DNA from: Hippophae tibetana | Taxonomy: Eukaryota > Streptophyta > Magnoliopsida > Rosales > Elaeagnaceae | Direction: 5' to 3' | NCBI GenBank assembly: GCA_037013495.1 | Contig: CM072801.1 | Coordinates: 111,049,816-111,113,815, forward strand | DNA: 64,000 bases | Part shown: in pieces, positions 41,382 to 53,079 of the stretch | Layout: the number at the start of each line of letters is the position of its first letter | Position numbering within the stretch: the stretch's first letter is position 1 | Notes under the pieces: model-generated | Told to the model about the DNA's origin: nothing | Database searches by the model: none | The model's input: the letters and a program-made list of their open reading frames with translations, nothing else | Position numbers and translations under genes: made by a program

Positions 41382-44300
41382 TTGCTCAAAATAGTGTATC
41401 TATCTTCACATATCTATTTTTTGAATTTTATATTTAAAAAAATTTGTGCTTTGAAGGTTTTCTTCTCTCTTAAGTCACAAATTCCAAAAATAGAAAGAAA
41501 TTATGTCCTTAAAGTCTTGTCTTTTATTTCAATTTTGTTGACATTGTTATCTACTTTGGATTTCATATCTTATTTTTCTTTAAAATCTCGTTATCTTATA
41601 CTTTTCTTTGTGTAATGTGTTCCACCTTTCTTTCTTCTTGAGAAAAACAAGAGAGCTAATACAGTTCATAGTGCAAAAACAAAAAGAAGGTATTAATTGT
41701 GGTTGTAACATAAAATTGTTATAACTTTTAATTTCTCCATCGAAATGAGTACTATAACATATCAAATCTGAAGCTCGTTCCGATACCTAAAAACGCACGG
41801 TAGTAATAAAATATTTCCCCACTTTTGTCAACCCAAATTTCATGGTTCATATTACATAATGATGTCTTAAACTTTGCTGGCACCTTATTTCGTTGTAATC
41901 ACTTTTTGCTCATTAGGATTTCAATTTGTTCATCTTAGCCATATTCTTAGTAATTCAATCCTTATTATTCCATTGAGTTCTAGCGTTCTTAGGTTGTCCA
42001 CAAAAGGGATTTGCATCGTTTGTGATCATAACCTTGGTTGCTCAAAATAGTGTATCTATCTTCACATATCTATTTTTTGAATTTAATATTTAAAAAATTT
42101 TGTGCTTTGAAGGTTTTCTTCTCTCTTAAGTCACAAATTCCAAAAATAGAAAGAAATTATGTCCTTAAAGTCTTGTCTTTTATTTCAATTTTGTTGACAT
42201 TGTTTTCTACTTTGGATTTCATATCCTATTTTTCTTTAAAATCTCGTTATCTTATTCTTTTCTTTGTGTTATGTGTTCCACCTTTCTTTCTTCTTGAGAA
42301 AAACAAGAGAGCTAATACAGTTCACAGTGCAAAAACAAAAAGAAGGTATTAATTGTGGTTGTAACTTAAAATTGTTATAACTTTTAATTTGGGCATCGAA
42401 ATGAGTACTATAACATATCAAATCGGAACCTCGTTTCGATACCTAAAAACGCACCGTAGCAATAGAATATTACCCCACTTTTGTCAACCCAAATTTCCGG
42501 GTACATATTACATAATGATGTCTTAAACTTTGGTAACACCTTATTTCGTTGTAATCACTTTTTGCTCATTAGGATTTCAATTTGTTTATCTTAGCCATAT
42601 TCTTAGTAATTCAATCCTTATTATTCCCTTGAGTTCTAGCGTTCTTAGGTTGTCCACAAAAGGGATTTGCATCTTTTGGGATAATAACCTTGGTTGCTCA
42701 AAATAGTGTATCTATCTTCACATATCTATTTTTTGAATTTAATATTTAAAAAAATTTGTGCTTTGAAGGTTTTCTTCTCTCTTAAGTCACAAATTCCAAA
42801 AACAGAAAGAAATTATGTCCTTAAAGTCTTGTCTTTTATTTCAATTTTGTTGACATTGTTTTCGACTTTGGATTTCATATCTTATTTTTCTTTAAAATCT
42901 CGTTATCTTATTCTTTTCTTTGTGTTATGTGTTCCACCTTTCTTTCTTCTTGAGAAAAACAAGAGAGCTAATACAGTTCATAGTGCAAAAACAAAAAGAA
43001 GGTATTAATTGTGGTTGTAACTTAAAATTGTTATAACTTTTAATTTGGGCATCGAAATGAGTACTATAACATATCAAATCGGAACCTCGTTTCGATACCT
43101 AAAAACGCACCGTAGCAATAGAATATTACCCCACTTTTGTCAACCTAAATTTCCGGGTTCATATTACCTAATGATGTCTTAAACTTTGGTAACACCTTAT
43201 TTCGTTGTAATCACTTTTTGCTCATTAGGATTTCAATTTGTTTATCTTAGCCATATTCTTAGTAATTCAATCCTTATTATTCCCTTGAGTTCTAGCGTTC
43301 TTAGGTTGTCCACAAAAGGGATTTGTATCTTTTGGGATAATAACCTTGGTTGCTCAAAATAGTGTATCTATCTTCACATATCTATTTTTTGAATTTTATA
43401 TTTAAAACATTTTGTGCTTTGAAGGTTTTCTTATCTCTTAAGTCACAAATTCCAAAAATAGAAAGAAATTATGTCCTTAAAGTCTTGTCTTTTATTTCAA
43501 TTTTGTTGACATTGTTATCTACTTTGGATTTCATATCTTATTTTTCTTTAAAATCTCGTTATCTTATACTTTTCTTTGTGTAATGTGTTCCACCTTTCTT
43601 TCTTCTTGAGAAAAACAAGAGAGCTAATACAGTTCACAGTGCAAAAACAAAAAGAAGGTATTAATTGTGGTTGTAACTTAAAATTGTTATAACTTTTAAT
43701 TTCTCCATCGAAATGAGTACTATAACATATCAAATCTGAAGCTCGTTCCGATACCTAAAAACGCACCGTAGTAATAGAATATTTCCCCACTTTTGTCAAC
43801 CCAAATTTCATGGTTCATATTACATAATGATGTCTTAAACTTTGCTGGCACCTTATTTCGTTGTAATCACTTTTTGCTCATTAGGATTTCAATTTGTTCA
43901 TCTTAGCCATATTCTTAGTAATTCAATCCTTATTATTCCATTGAGTTCTAGCATTCTTAGGTTGTCCACAAAAGGGATTTGCATCGTTTGTGATCATAAC
44001 CTTGGTTGCTCAAAATAGTGTATCTATCTTCACATATCTATTTTTTGAATTTTATATTTAAAAAATTTTGTGCTTTGAAGGTTTTCTTCTCTCTTAAGTC
44101 ACAAATTCCAAAAATAGAAAGAAATTATGTCCTTAAAGTCTTGTCTTTTATTTCAATTTTGTTGACATTGTTATCTACTTTGGATTTCATATCTTATTTT
44201 TCTTTAAAATCTCGTTATCTTATACTTTTCTTTGTGTAATGTGTTCCACCTTTCTTTCTTCTTGAGAAAAACAAGAGAGCTAATACAGTTCATAGTGCAA

Positions 44301-46629
44301 AAACAAAAAGAAGGTATTAATTGTGGTTGTAACATAAAATTGTTATAACTTTTAATTTCTCCATCGAAATGAGTACTATAACATATCAAATCTGAAGCTC
44401 GTTCCGATACCTAAAAACGCACGGTAGTAATAGAATATTTCCCCACTTTTGTCAACCCAAATTTCATGGTTCATATTACATAATGATGTCTTAAACTTTG
44501 CTGGCACCTTATTTCGTTGTAATCACTTTTTGCTCATTAGGATTTCAATTTGTTCATCTTAGCCATATTCTTAGTAATTCAATCCTTATTATTCCATTGA
44601 GTTCTAGCGTTCTTAGGTTGTCCACAAAAGGGATTTTCATCGTTTGTGATCATAACCTTGGTTGCTCAAAATAGTGTATCTATCTTCACATATCTATTTT
44701 TTGAATTTAATATTTAAAAAATTTTGTGCTTTGAAGGTTTTCTTCTCTCTTAAGTCACAAATTCCAAAAATAGAAAGAAATTATGTCCTTAAAGTCTTGT
44801 CTTTTATTTCAATTTTGTTGACATTGTTTTCTACTTTGGATTTCATATCCTATTTTTCTTTAAAATCTCGTTATCTTATTCTTTTCTTTGTGTTATGTGT
44901 TCCACCTTTCTTTCTTCTTGAGAAAAACAAGAGAGCTAATACAGTTCACAGTGCAAAAACAAAAAGAAGGTATTAATTGTGGTTGTAACTTAAAATTGTT
45001 ATAACTTTTAATTTGGGCATCGAAATGAGTACTATAACATATCAAATCGGAACCTCGTTTCGATACCTAAAAACGCACCGTAGCAATAGAATATTACCCC
45101 ACTTTTGTCAACCCAAATTTCCGGGTACATATTACATAATGATGTCTTAAACTTTGGTAACACCTTATTTCGTTGTAATCACTTTTTGCTCATTAGGATT
45201 TCAATTTGTTTATCTTAGCCATATTCTTAGTAATTCAATCCTTATTATTCCCTTGAGTTCTAGCGTTCTTAGGTTGTCCACAAAAGGGATTTGCATCTTT
45301 TGGGATAATAACCTTGGTTGCTCAAAATAGTGTATCTATCTTCACATATCTATTTTTTTAATTTAATATTTAAAAAATTTTGTGCTTTAAAGGTTTTCTT
45401 CTCTCTTAAGTCACAAATTCCGAAAACAGAAAGAAATTATGTCCTTAAAGTCTTGTCTTTTATTTCAATTTTGTTGACATTGTTTTCGACTTTGGATTTC
45501 ATATCTTATTTTTCTTTAAAATCTCGTTATCTTATTCTTTTCTTTGTGTTATGTGTTCCACCTTTCTTTCTTCTTGAGAAAAACAAGAGAGCTAATACAG
45601 TTCACAGTGCAAAAACAAAAAGAAGGTATTAATTGTGGTTGTAACTTAAAATTGTTATAACTTTTAATTTGGGCATCGAAATGAGTACTATAACATATCA
45701 AATCGGAACCTCGTTTCGATACCTAAAAACGCACCGTAGCAATAGAATATTACCCCACTTTTGTCAACCTAAATTTCCGGGTTCATATTACATAATGATG
45801 TCTTAAACTTTGGTAACACCTTATTTCGTTGTAATCACTTTTTGCTCATTAGGATTTCAATTTGTTTATCTTAGCCATATTCTTAGTAATTCAATCCTTA
45901 TTATTCCCTTGAGTTCTAGCGTTCTTAGGTTGTCCACAAAAGGGATTTGTATCTTTTGGGATAATAACCTTGGTTGCTCAAAATAGTGTATCTATCTTCA
46001 CATATCTATTTTTTGAATTTTATATTTAAAACATTTTGTGCTTTGAAGCTTTTCTTCTCTCTTAAGTCACAAATTCCAAAAATAGAAAGAAATTATGTCC
46101 TTAAAGTCTTGTCTTTTATTTCAATTTTGTTGACATTGTTATCTACTTTGGATTTCATATCTTATTTTTCTTTAAAATCTCGTTATCTTATACTTTTCTT
46201 TGTGTAATGTGTTCCACCTTTCTTTCTTCTTGAGAAAAACAAGAGAGCTAATACAGTTCACAGTGCATAAACAAAAAGAAGGTATTAATTGTGGTTGTAA
46301 CTTAAAATTGTTATAACTTTTAATTTCTCCATCGAAATGAGTACTATAACATATCAAATCTGAAGCTCGTTCCGATACCTAAAAACGCACCGTAGTAATA
46401 GAATATTACCCCACTTTTGTCAACCCAAATTTCATGGTTCATATTACATAATGATGTCTTAAACTTTGCTGGCACCTTATTTCGTTGTAATCACTTTTTG
46501 CTCATTAGGATTTCAATTTGTTCATCTTAGCCATATTCTTAGTAATTCAATCCTTATTATTCCATTGAGTTCTAGCGTTCTTAGGTTGTCCACAAAAGGG
46601 ATTTGCATCGTTTGTGATCATAACCTTGG
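41382..46629 (+). repeat. Two copies of a four-monomer higher-order unit
   Basis: Units at 41382, 42038, 42694 and 43350 are followed by units at 44006, 44662, 45318 and 45974 with the same order of markers: a type with gtgtaatgtg; a type with catatcctattttt; a type with gttttcgactttgg; and a type with tttaaaacattttg preceded by gtatcttttgggataataac. The period is 2624 bp. A related but less exact succession is visible again from 50566. Confidence 0.8.
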
Positions 46630-47941
46630 TTGCTCAAAATAGTGTATCTATCTTCACATATCTATTTTTTGAATTTTATATTTAAAAAATTTTGTGCTTT
46701 GAAGGTTTTCTTCTCTCTTAAGTCACAAATTCCAAAAATAGAAAGAAATTATGTCCTTAAAGTCTTGTCTTTTATTTCAATTTTGTTGACATTGTTATCT
46801 ACTTTGGATTTCATATCTTATTTTTCTTTAAAATCTCGTTATCTTATTCTTTTCTTTGTGTTATGTGTTCCACCTTTCTTTCTTCTTGAGAAAAACAAGA
46901 GAGCTAATACAGTTCATAGTGCAAAAACAAAAAGAAGGTATTAATTGTGGTTGTAACTTAAAATTGTTATAACTTTTAATTTGGGCATCGAAATGAGTAC
47001 TATAACATATCAAATCTGAAGCTCGTTCCGATACCTAAAAACGCACGGTAGTAATAGAATATTTCCCCACTTTTGTCAACCCAAATTTCATGGTTCATAT
47101 TACATAATGATGTCTTAAACTTTGCTGGCACCTTATTTCGTTGTAATCACTTTTTGCTCATTAGGATTTCAATTTGTTCATCTTAGCCATATTCTTAGTA
47201 ATTCAATCCTTATTATTCCATTGAGTTCTAGCGTTCTTAGGTTGTCCACAAAAGGGATTTGCATCGTTTGTGATCATAACCTTGGTTGCTCAAAATAGTG
47301 TATCTATCTTCACATATCTATTTTTTGAATTTAATATTTAAAAAATTTTGTGCTTTGAAGGTTTTCTTCTCTCTTAAGTCACAAATTCCAAAAATAGAAA
47401 GAAATTATGTCCTTAAAGTCTTGTCTTTTATTTCAATTTTGTTGACATTGTTATCTACTTTGGATTTCATATCTTATTTTTCTTTAAAATCTCGTTATCT
47501 TATACTTTTCTTTGTGTAATGTGTTCCACCTTTCTTTCTTCTTGAGAAAAACAAGAGAGCTAATACAGTTCACAGTGCAAAAACAAAAAGAAGGTATTAA
47601 TTGTGGTTGTAACTTAAAATTGTTATAACTTTTAATTTCTCCATCGAAATGAGTACTATAACATATCAAATCTGAAGCTCGTTCCGATACCTAAAAACGC
47701 ACCGTAGTAATAGAATATTACCCCACTTTTGTCAACCCAAATTTCATGGTTCATATTACATAATGATGTCTTAAACTTTGCTGGCACCTTATTTCGTTGT
47801 AATCACTTTTTGCTCATTAGGATTTCAATTTGTTCATCTTAGCCATATTCTTAGTAATTCAATCCTTATTATTCCATTGAGTTCTAGCGTTCTTAGGTTG
47901 TCCACAAAAGGGATTTGCATCGTTTGTGATCATAACCTTGG

Positions 47942-50565
47942 TTGCTCAAAATAGTGTATCTATCTTCACATATCTATTTTTTGAATTTTATATTTAAAAT
48001 ATTTTGTGCTTTGAAGGTTTTCTTCTCTCTTAAGTCACAAATTCCAAAAATAGAAAGAAATTATGTCCTTAAAGTCTTGTCTTTTATTTCAATTTTGTTG
48101 ACATTGTTATCTACTTTGGATTTCATATCTTATTTTTCTTTAAAATCTCGTTATCTTATTCTTTTCTTTTTGTTATGTGTTCCACCTTTCTTTCTTCTTG
48201 AGAAAAACAAGAGAGCTAATACAGTTCATAGTGCAAAAACAAAAAGAAGGTATTAATTGTGGTTGTAACTTAAAATTGTTATAACTTTTAATTTGGGCAT
48301 CGAAATGAGTACTATAACATATCAAATCTGAAGCTCGTTCCGATACCTAAAAACGCACGGTAGTAATAGAATATTTCCCCACTTTTGTCAACCCAAATTT
48401 CATGGTTCATATTACATAATGATGTCTTAAACTTTGCTGGCACCTTATTTCGTTGTAATCACTTTTTGCTCATTAGGATTTCAATTTGTTCATCTTAGCC
48501 ATATTCTTAGTAATTCAATCCTTATTATTCCATTGAGTTCTAGCGTTCTTAGGTTGTCCACAAAAGGGATTTGCATCGTTTGTGATCATAACCTTGGTTG
48601 CTCAAAATAGTGTATCTATCTTCACATATCTATTTTTTGAATTTAATATTTAAAAAAATTTGTGCTTTGAAGGTTTTCTTCTCTCTTAAGTCACAAATTC
48701 CAAAAATAGAAAGAAATTATGTCCTTAAAGTCTTGTCTTTTATTTCAATTTTGTTGACATTGTTATCTACTTTGGATTTCATATCTTATTTTTCTTTAAA
48801 ATCTCGTTATCTTATACTTTTCTTTGTGTAATGTGTTCCACCTTTCTTTCTTCTTGAGAAAAACAAGAGAGCTAGTACAGTTCACAGTGCAAAAACAAAA
48901 AGAAGGTATTAATTGTGGTTGTAACTTAAAATTGTTATAACTTTTAATTTCTCCATCGAAATGAGTACTATAACATATCAAATCTGAAGCTCGTTCCGAT
49001 ACCTAAAAACGCACCGTAGTAATAGAATATTTCCCCACTTTTGTCAACCCAAATTTCATGTTTCATATTACATAATGATGACTTAAACTTTGCTGGCACC
49101 TTATTTCGTTGTAATCACTTTTTGCTCATTAGGATTTCAATTTGTTCATCTTAGCCATATTCTTAGTAATTCAATCCTTATTATTCCATTGAGTTCTAGC
49201 GTTCTTAGGTTGTCCACAAAAGGGATTTGCATCGTTTGTGATCATAACCTTGGTTGCTCAAAATAGTGTATCTATCTTCACATATCTATTTTTTGAATTT
49301 TATATTTAAAATATTTTGTGCTTTGAAGGTTTTCTTCTCTCTTAAGTCACAAATTCCAAAAATAGAAAGAAATTATGTCCTTAAAGTCTTGTCTTTTATT
49401 TCAATTTTGTTGACATTGTTATCTACTTTGGATTTCATATCTTATTTTTCTTTAAAATCTCGTTATCTTATTCTTTTCTTTGTGTTATGTGTTCCACCTT
49501 TCTTTCTTCTTGAGAAAAACAAGAGAGCTAATACAGTTCATAGTGCAAAAACAAAAAGAAGGTATTAATTGTGGTTGTAACTTAAAATTGTTATAACTTT
49601 TAATTTGGGCATCGAAATGAGTACTATAACATATCAAATCTGAAGCTTGTTCCGATACCTAAAAACGCACGGTAGTAATAGAATATTTCCCCACTTTTGT
49701 CAACCCAAATTTCATGGTTCATATTACATAATGATGTCTTAAACTTTGCTGGCACCTTATTTCGTTGTAACCACTTTTTGCTCATTAGGATTTCAATTTG
49801 TTCATCTTAGCCATATTCTTAGTAATTCAATCCTTATTATTCCATTGAGTTCTAGCGTTCTTAGGTTGTCCACAAAAGGGATTTGCATCGTTTGTGATCA
49901 TAACCTTGGTTGCTCAAAATAGTGTATCTATCTTCACATATCTATTTTTTGAATTTAATATTTAAAAAAATTTGTGCTTTGAAGGTTTTCTTCTCTCTTA
50001 AGTCACAAATTCCAAAAATAGAAAGAAATTATGTCCTTAAAGTCTTGTCTTTTATTTCAATTTTGTTGACATTGTTATCTACTTTGGATTTCATATCTTA
50101 TTTTTCTTTAAAATCTCGTTATCTTATACTTTTCTTTGTGTAATGTGTTCCACCTTTCTTTCTTCTTGAGAAAAACAAGAGAGCTAGTACAGTTCACAGT
50201 GCAAAAACAAAAAGAAGGTATTAATTGTGGTTGTAACTTAAAATTGTTATAACTTTTAATTTCTCCATCGAAATGAGTACTATAACATATCAAATCTGAA
50301 GCTCGTTCCGATACCTAAAAATGCACCGTAGTAATAGAATATTTCCCCACTTTTGTCAACCCAAATTTCATGTTTCATATTACATAATGATGACTTAAAC
50401 TTTGCTGGCACCTTATTTCGTTGTAATCACTTTTTGCTCATTAGGATTTCAATTTGTTCATCTTAGCCATATTCTTAGTAATTCAATCCTTATTATTCCA
50501 TTGAGTTCTAGCGTTCTTAGGTTGTCCACAAAAGGGATTTGCATCGTTTGTGATCATAACCTTGG
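47942..50565 (+). repeat. Duplicated two-monomer unit (2 x 1312 bp)
   Basis: The monomer pair 47942/48598 is repeated at 49254/49910. Both pairs share variants not seen in other units: tttaaaatattttg in the first monomer of each, gagctagtacag near 48870 and 50182, and catgtttcatattac with atgatgacttaaac near 49058 and 50370. This is the clearest recent tandem duplication in the array. Confidence 0.9.
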
Positions 50566-53079
50566 TTGCTCAAAATAGTGTATCTATCTTCACATATCTA
50601 TTTTTTGAATTTAATATTTAAAAAATTTTGTGCTTTGAAGGTTTTCTTCTCTCTTAAGTCACAAATTCCAAAAATAGAAAGAAATTATGTCCTTAAAGTC
50701 TTGTCTTTTATTTCAATTTTGTTGACATTGTTTTCTACTTTGGATTTCATATCCTATTTTTCTTTAAAATCTCGTTATCTTATTCTTTTCTTTGTGTTAT
50801 GTGCTCCACCTTTCTTTCTTCTTGAGAAAAACAAGAGAGCTAATACAGTTCACAGTGCAAAAACAAAAAGAAGGTATTAATTGTGGTTGTAACTTAAAAT
50901 TGTTATAACTTTTAATTTGGGCATCGAAATGAGTACTATAACATATCAAATCGGAACCTCGTTTCGATACCTAAAAACGCACCGTAGCAATAGAATATTA
51001 CCCCACTTTTGTCAACCCAAATTTCCGGGTACATATTACATAATGATTTTTTAAACTTTGGTAACACCTTATTTCGTTGTAATCACTTTTTGCTCATTAG
51101 GATTTCAATTTGTTTATCTTAGCCATATTCTTAGTAATTCAATCCTTATTATTCCCTTGAGTTCTAGCGTTCTTAGGTTGTCCACAAAAGGGATTTGCAT
51201 CTTTTGGGATAATAACCTTGGTTGCTCAAAATAGTGTATCTATCTTCACATATCTATTTTTTGAATTTAATATTTAAAAAATTTTGTGCTTTGAAGGTTT
51301 TCTTCTCTCTTAAGTCACAAATTCCAAAAACAGAAAGAAATTATGTCCTTAAAGTCTTGTCTTTTATTTCAATTTTGTTGACATTGTTTTCTACTTTGGA
51401 TTTCATATCTTATTTTTCTTTAAAATCTCGTTATCTTATTCTTTTCTTTGTGTTATGTGTTCCACCTTTCTTTCTTCTTGAGAAAAACAAGAGAGCTAAT
51501 ACAGTTCACAGTGCAAAAACAAAAAGAAGGTATTAATTGTGGTTGTAACTTAAAATTGTTATAACTTTTAATTTGGGCATCGAAATGAGTACTATAACAT
51601 ATCAAATCGGAACCTCGTTTCGATACCTAAAAACGCACCGTAGCAATAGAATATTACCCCACTTTTGTCAACCCAAATTTCCGGGTTCATATTACATAAT
51701 GATGTCTTAAACTTTGGTAACACCTTATTTCGTTGTAATCACTTTTTGCTCATTAGGATTTCAATTTGTTTATCTTAGCCATATTCTTAGTAATTCAATC
51801 CTTATTATTCCATTGAGTTCTAGCGTTCTTAGGTTGTCCACAAAAGGGATTTGTATCTTTTGGGATAATAACCTTGGTTGCTCAAAATAGTGTATCTATC
51901 TTCACATATCTATTTTTTGAATTTTATATTTAAAAAATTTTGTGCTTTGAAGGTTTTCTTCTCTCTTAAGTCACAAATTCCAAAAATAGAAAGAAATTAT
52001 GTCCTTAAAGTCTTGTCTTTTATTTCAATTTTGTTGACATTGTTTTCTACTTTGGATTTCATATCCTATTTTTCTTTAAAATCTCGTTATCTTATTCTTT
52101 TCTTTGTGTTATGTGCTCCACCTTTCTTTCTTCTTGAGAAAAACAAGAGAGCTAATACAGTTCACAGTGCAAAAACAAAAAGAAGGTATTAATTGTGGTT
52201 TTAACTTAAAATTGTTATAACTTTTAATTTGGGCATCGAAATGAGTACTATAACATATCAAATCGGAACCTCGTTTCGATACCTAAAAACGCACCGTAGC
52301 AAAAGAATATTACCCCACTTTTGTCAACCCAAATTTTATGGTTCATATTACATAATGATGTCTTAAACTTTGGTCGCACCTTATTTCGTTCTAATCACTT
52401 TTTGCTGATTAGGATTTGAATTTTTTCATCTTAGCCATATTCTTAGTAATTCAATCCTTATTATTCCATTGAGTTCTAGCGTTCTTAGGTTGTCCACAAA
52501 AGGGATTTGCATCGTTTGTGATCATAACCTTGGTTGCTCAAAATAGTGTATCTATCTTCACATATCTATTTTTTGAATTTAATATTTAAAAAATTTTGTG
52601 CTTTGAAGGTTTTCTTCTCTCTTAAGTCACAAATTCCAAAAATAGAAAGAAATTATGTCCTTAAAGTCTTGTCTTTTATTTCAATTTTGTTGACATTGTT
52701 TTCTACTTTGGATTTCATATCCTATTTTTCTTTAAAATCTCGTTATCTTATTCTTTTCTTTGTGTTATGTGTTCCACCTTTCTTTCTTCTTGAGAAAAAC
52801 AAGAGAGCTAATACAGTTCACAGTGCAAAAACAAAAAGAAGGTATTAATTGTGGTTGTAACTTAAAATTGTTATAACTTTTAATTTGGGCATCGAAATGA
52901 GTACTATAACATATCAAATCGGAACCTCGTTTCGATACCCTAAAACGCACCGTAGCAATAGAATATTACCCCACTTTTGTCAACCCAAATTTCCGGGTAC
53001 ATATTACATAATGATGTCTTAAACTTTGGTAACACCTTGTTTCGTTGTAATCACTTTTTGCTCATTAGGATTTCAAATA
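50566..53079 (+). repeat. Terminal satellite monomers and truncated last unit
   Basis: Full units anchored at 50566, 51222, 51878 and 52534 are followed by a partial unit that ends at about 53,079, after the word ctcattaggatttcaa. The normal continuation ttgttcatcttagcc is replaced there by unrelated sequence. The last units remain close to the array consensus and do not decay towards the edge. Confidence 0.9.

Larger units (their letters stand above)
9946..53079 (+). repeat. Satellite array, block B (656-bp monomers)
   Basis: About 65 further head-to-tail units, anchored by gctcaaaatagtgtatc near 10559, 11868, 12524, 13180 and so on to 52534. Spacing is mostly exactly 656 bp, occasionally 655, and once 657 (unit at 32199, in an A-tract). 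Between the open frame and the next anchor, the units carry one of a few linked variant sets. Examples are gtgcatcg with tagtaatagaatatttcccc, gggcatcg with tagcaaaagaatattacccc, and atccatcg with tagcaatagtttatttcccc. These sets define monomer types that recur in a higher-order pattern. About half the units encode a 104-codon open frame; others have a stop shared within a type. No gene is supported. Confidence 0.97.

Noticed and set aside
1-53079. CRISPR array or ribosomal spacer repeat
   Set aside because: The whole 655-bp unit is repeated, with no short repeat plus unique spacer pattern. No rRNA sequence or rDNA promoter motif is visible, and the context is a plant genome.
1-53079. Satellite derived from the adjacent Athila elements
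   Set aside because: Some satellites arise from retroelement untranslated regions, but I see no shared words between the monomer and either element's LTR or 3' region. A proper alignment would be needed to exclude distant origin.
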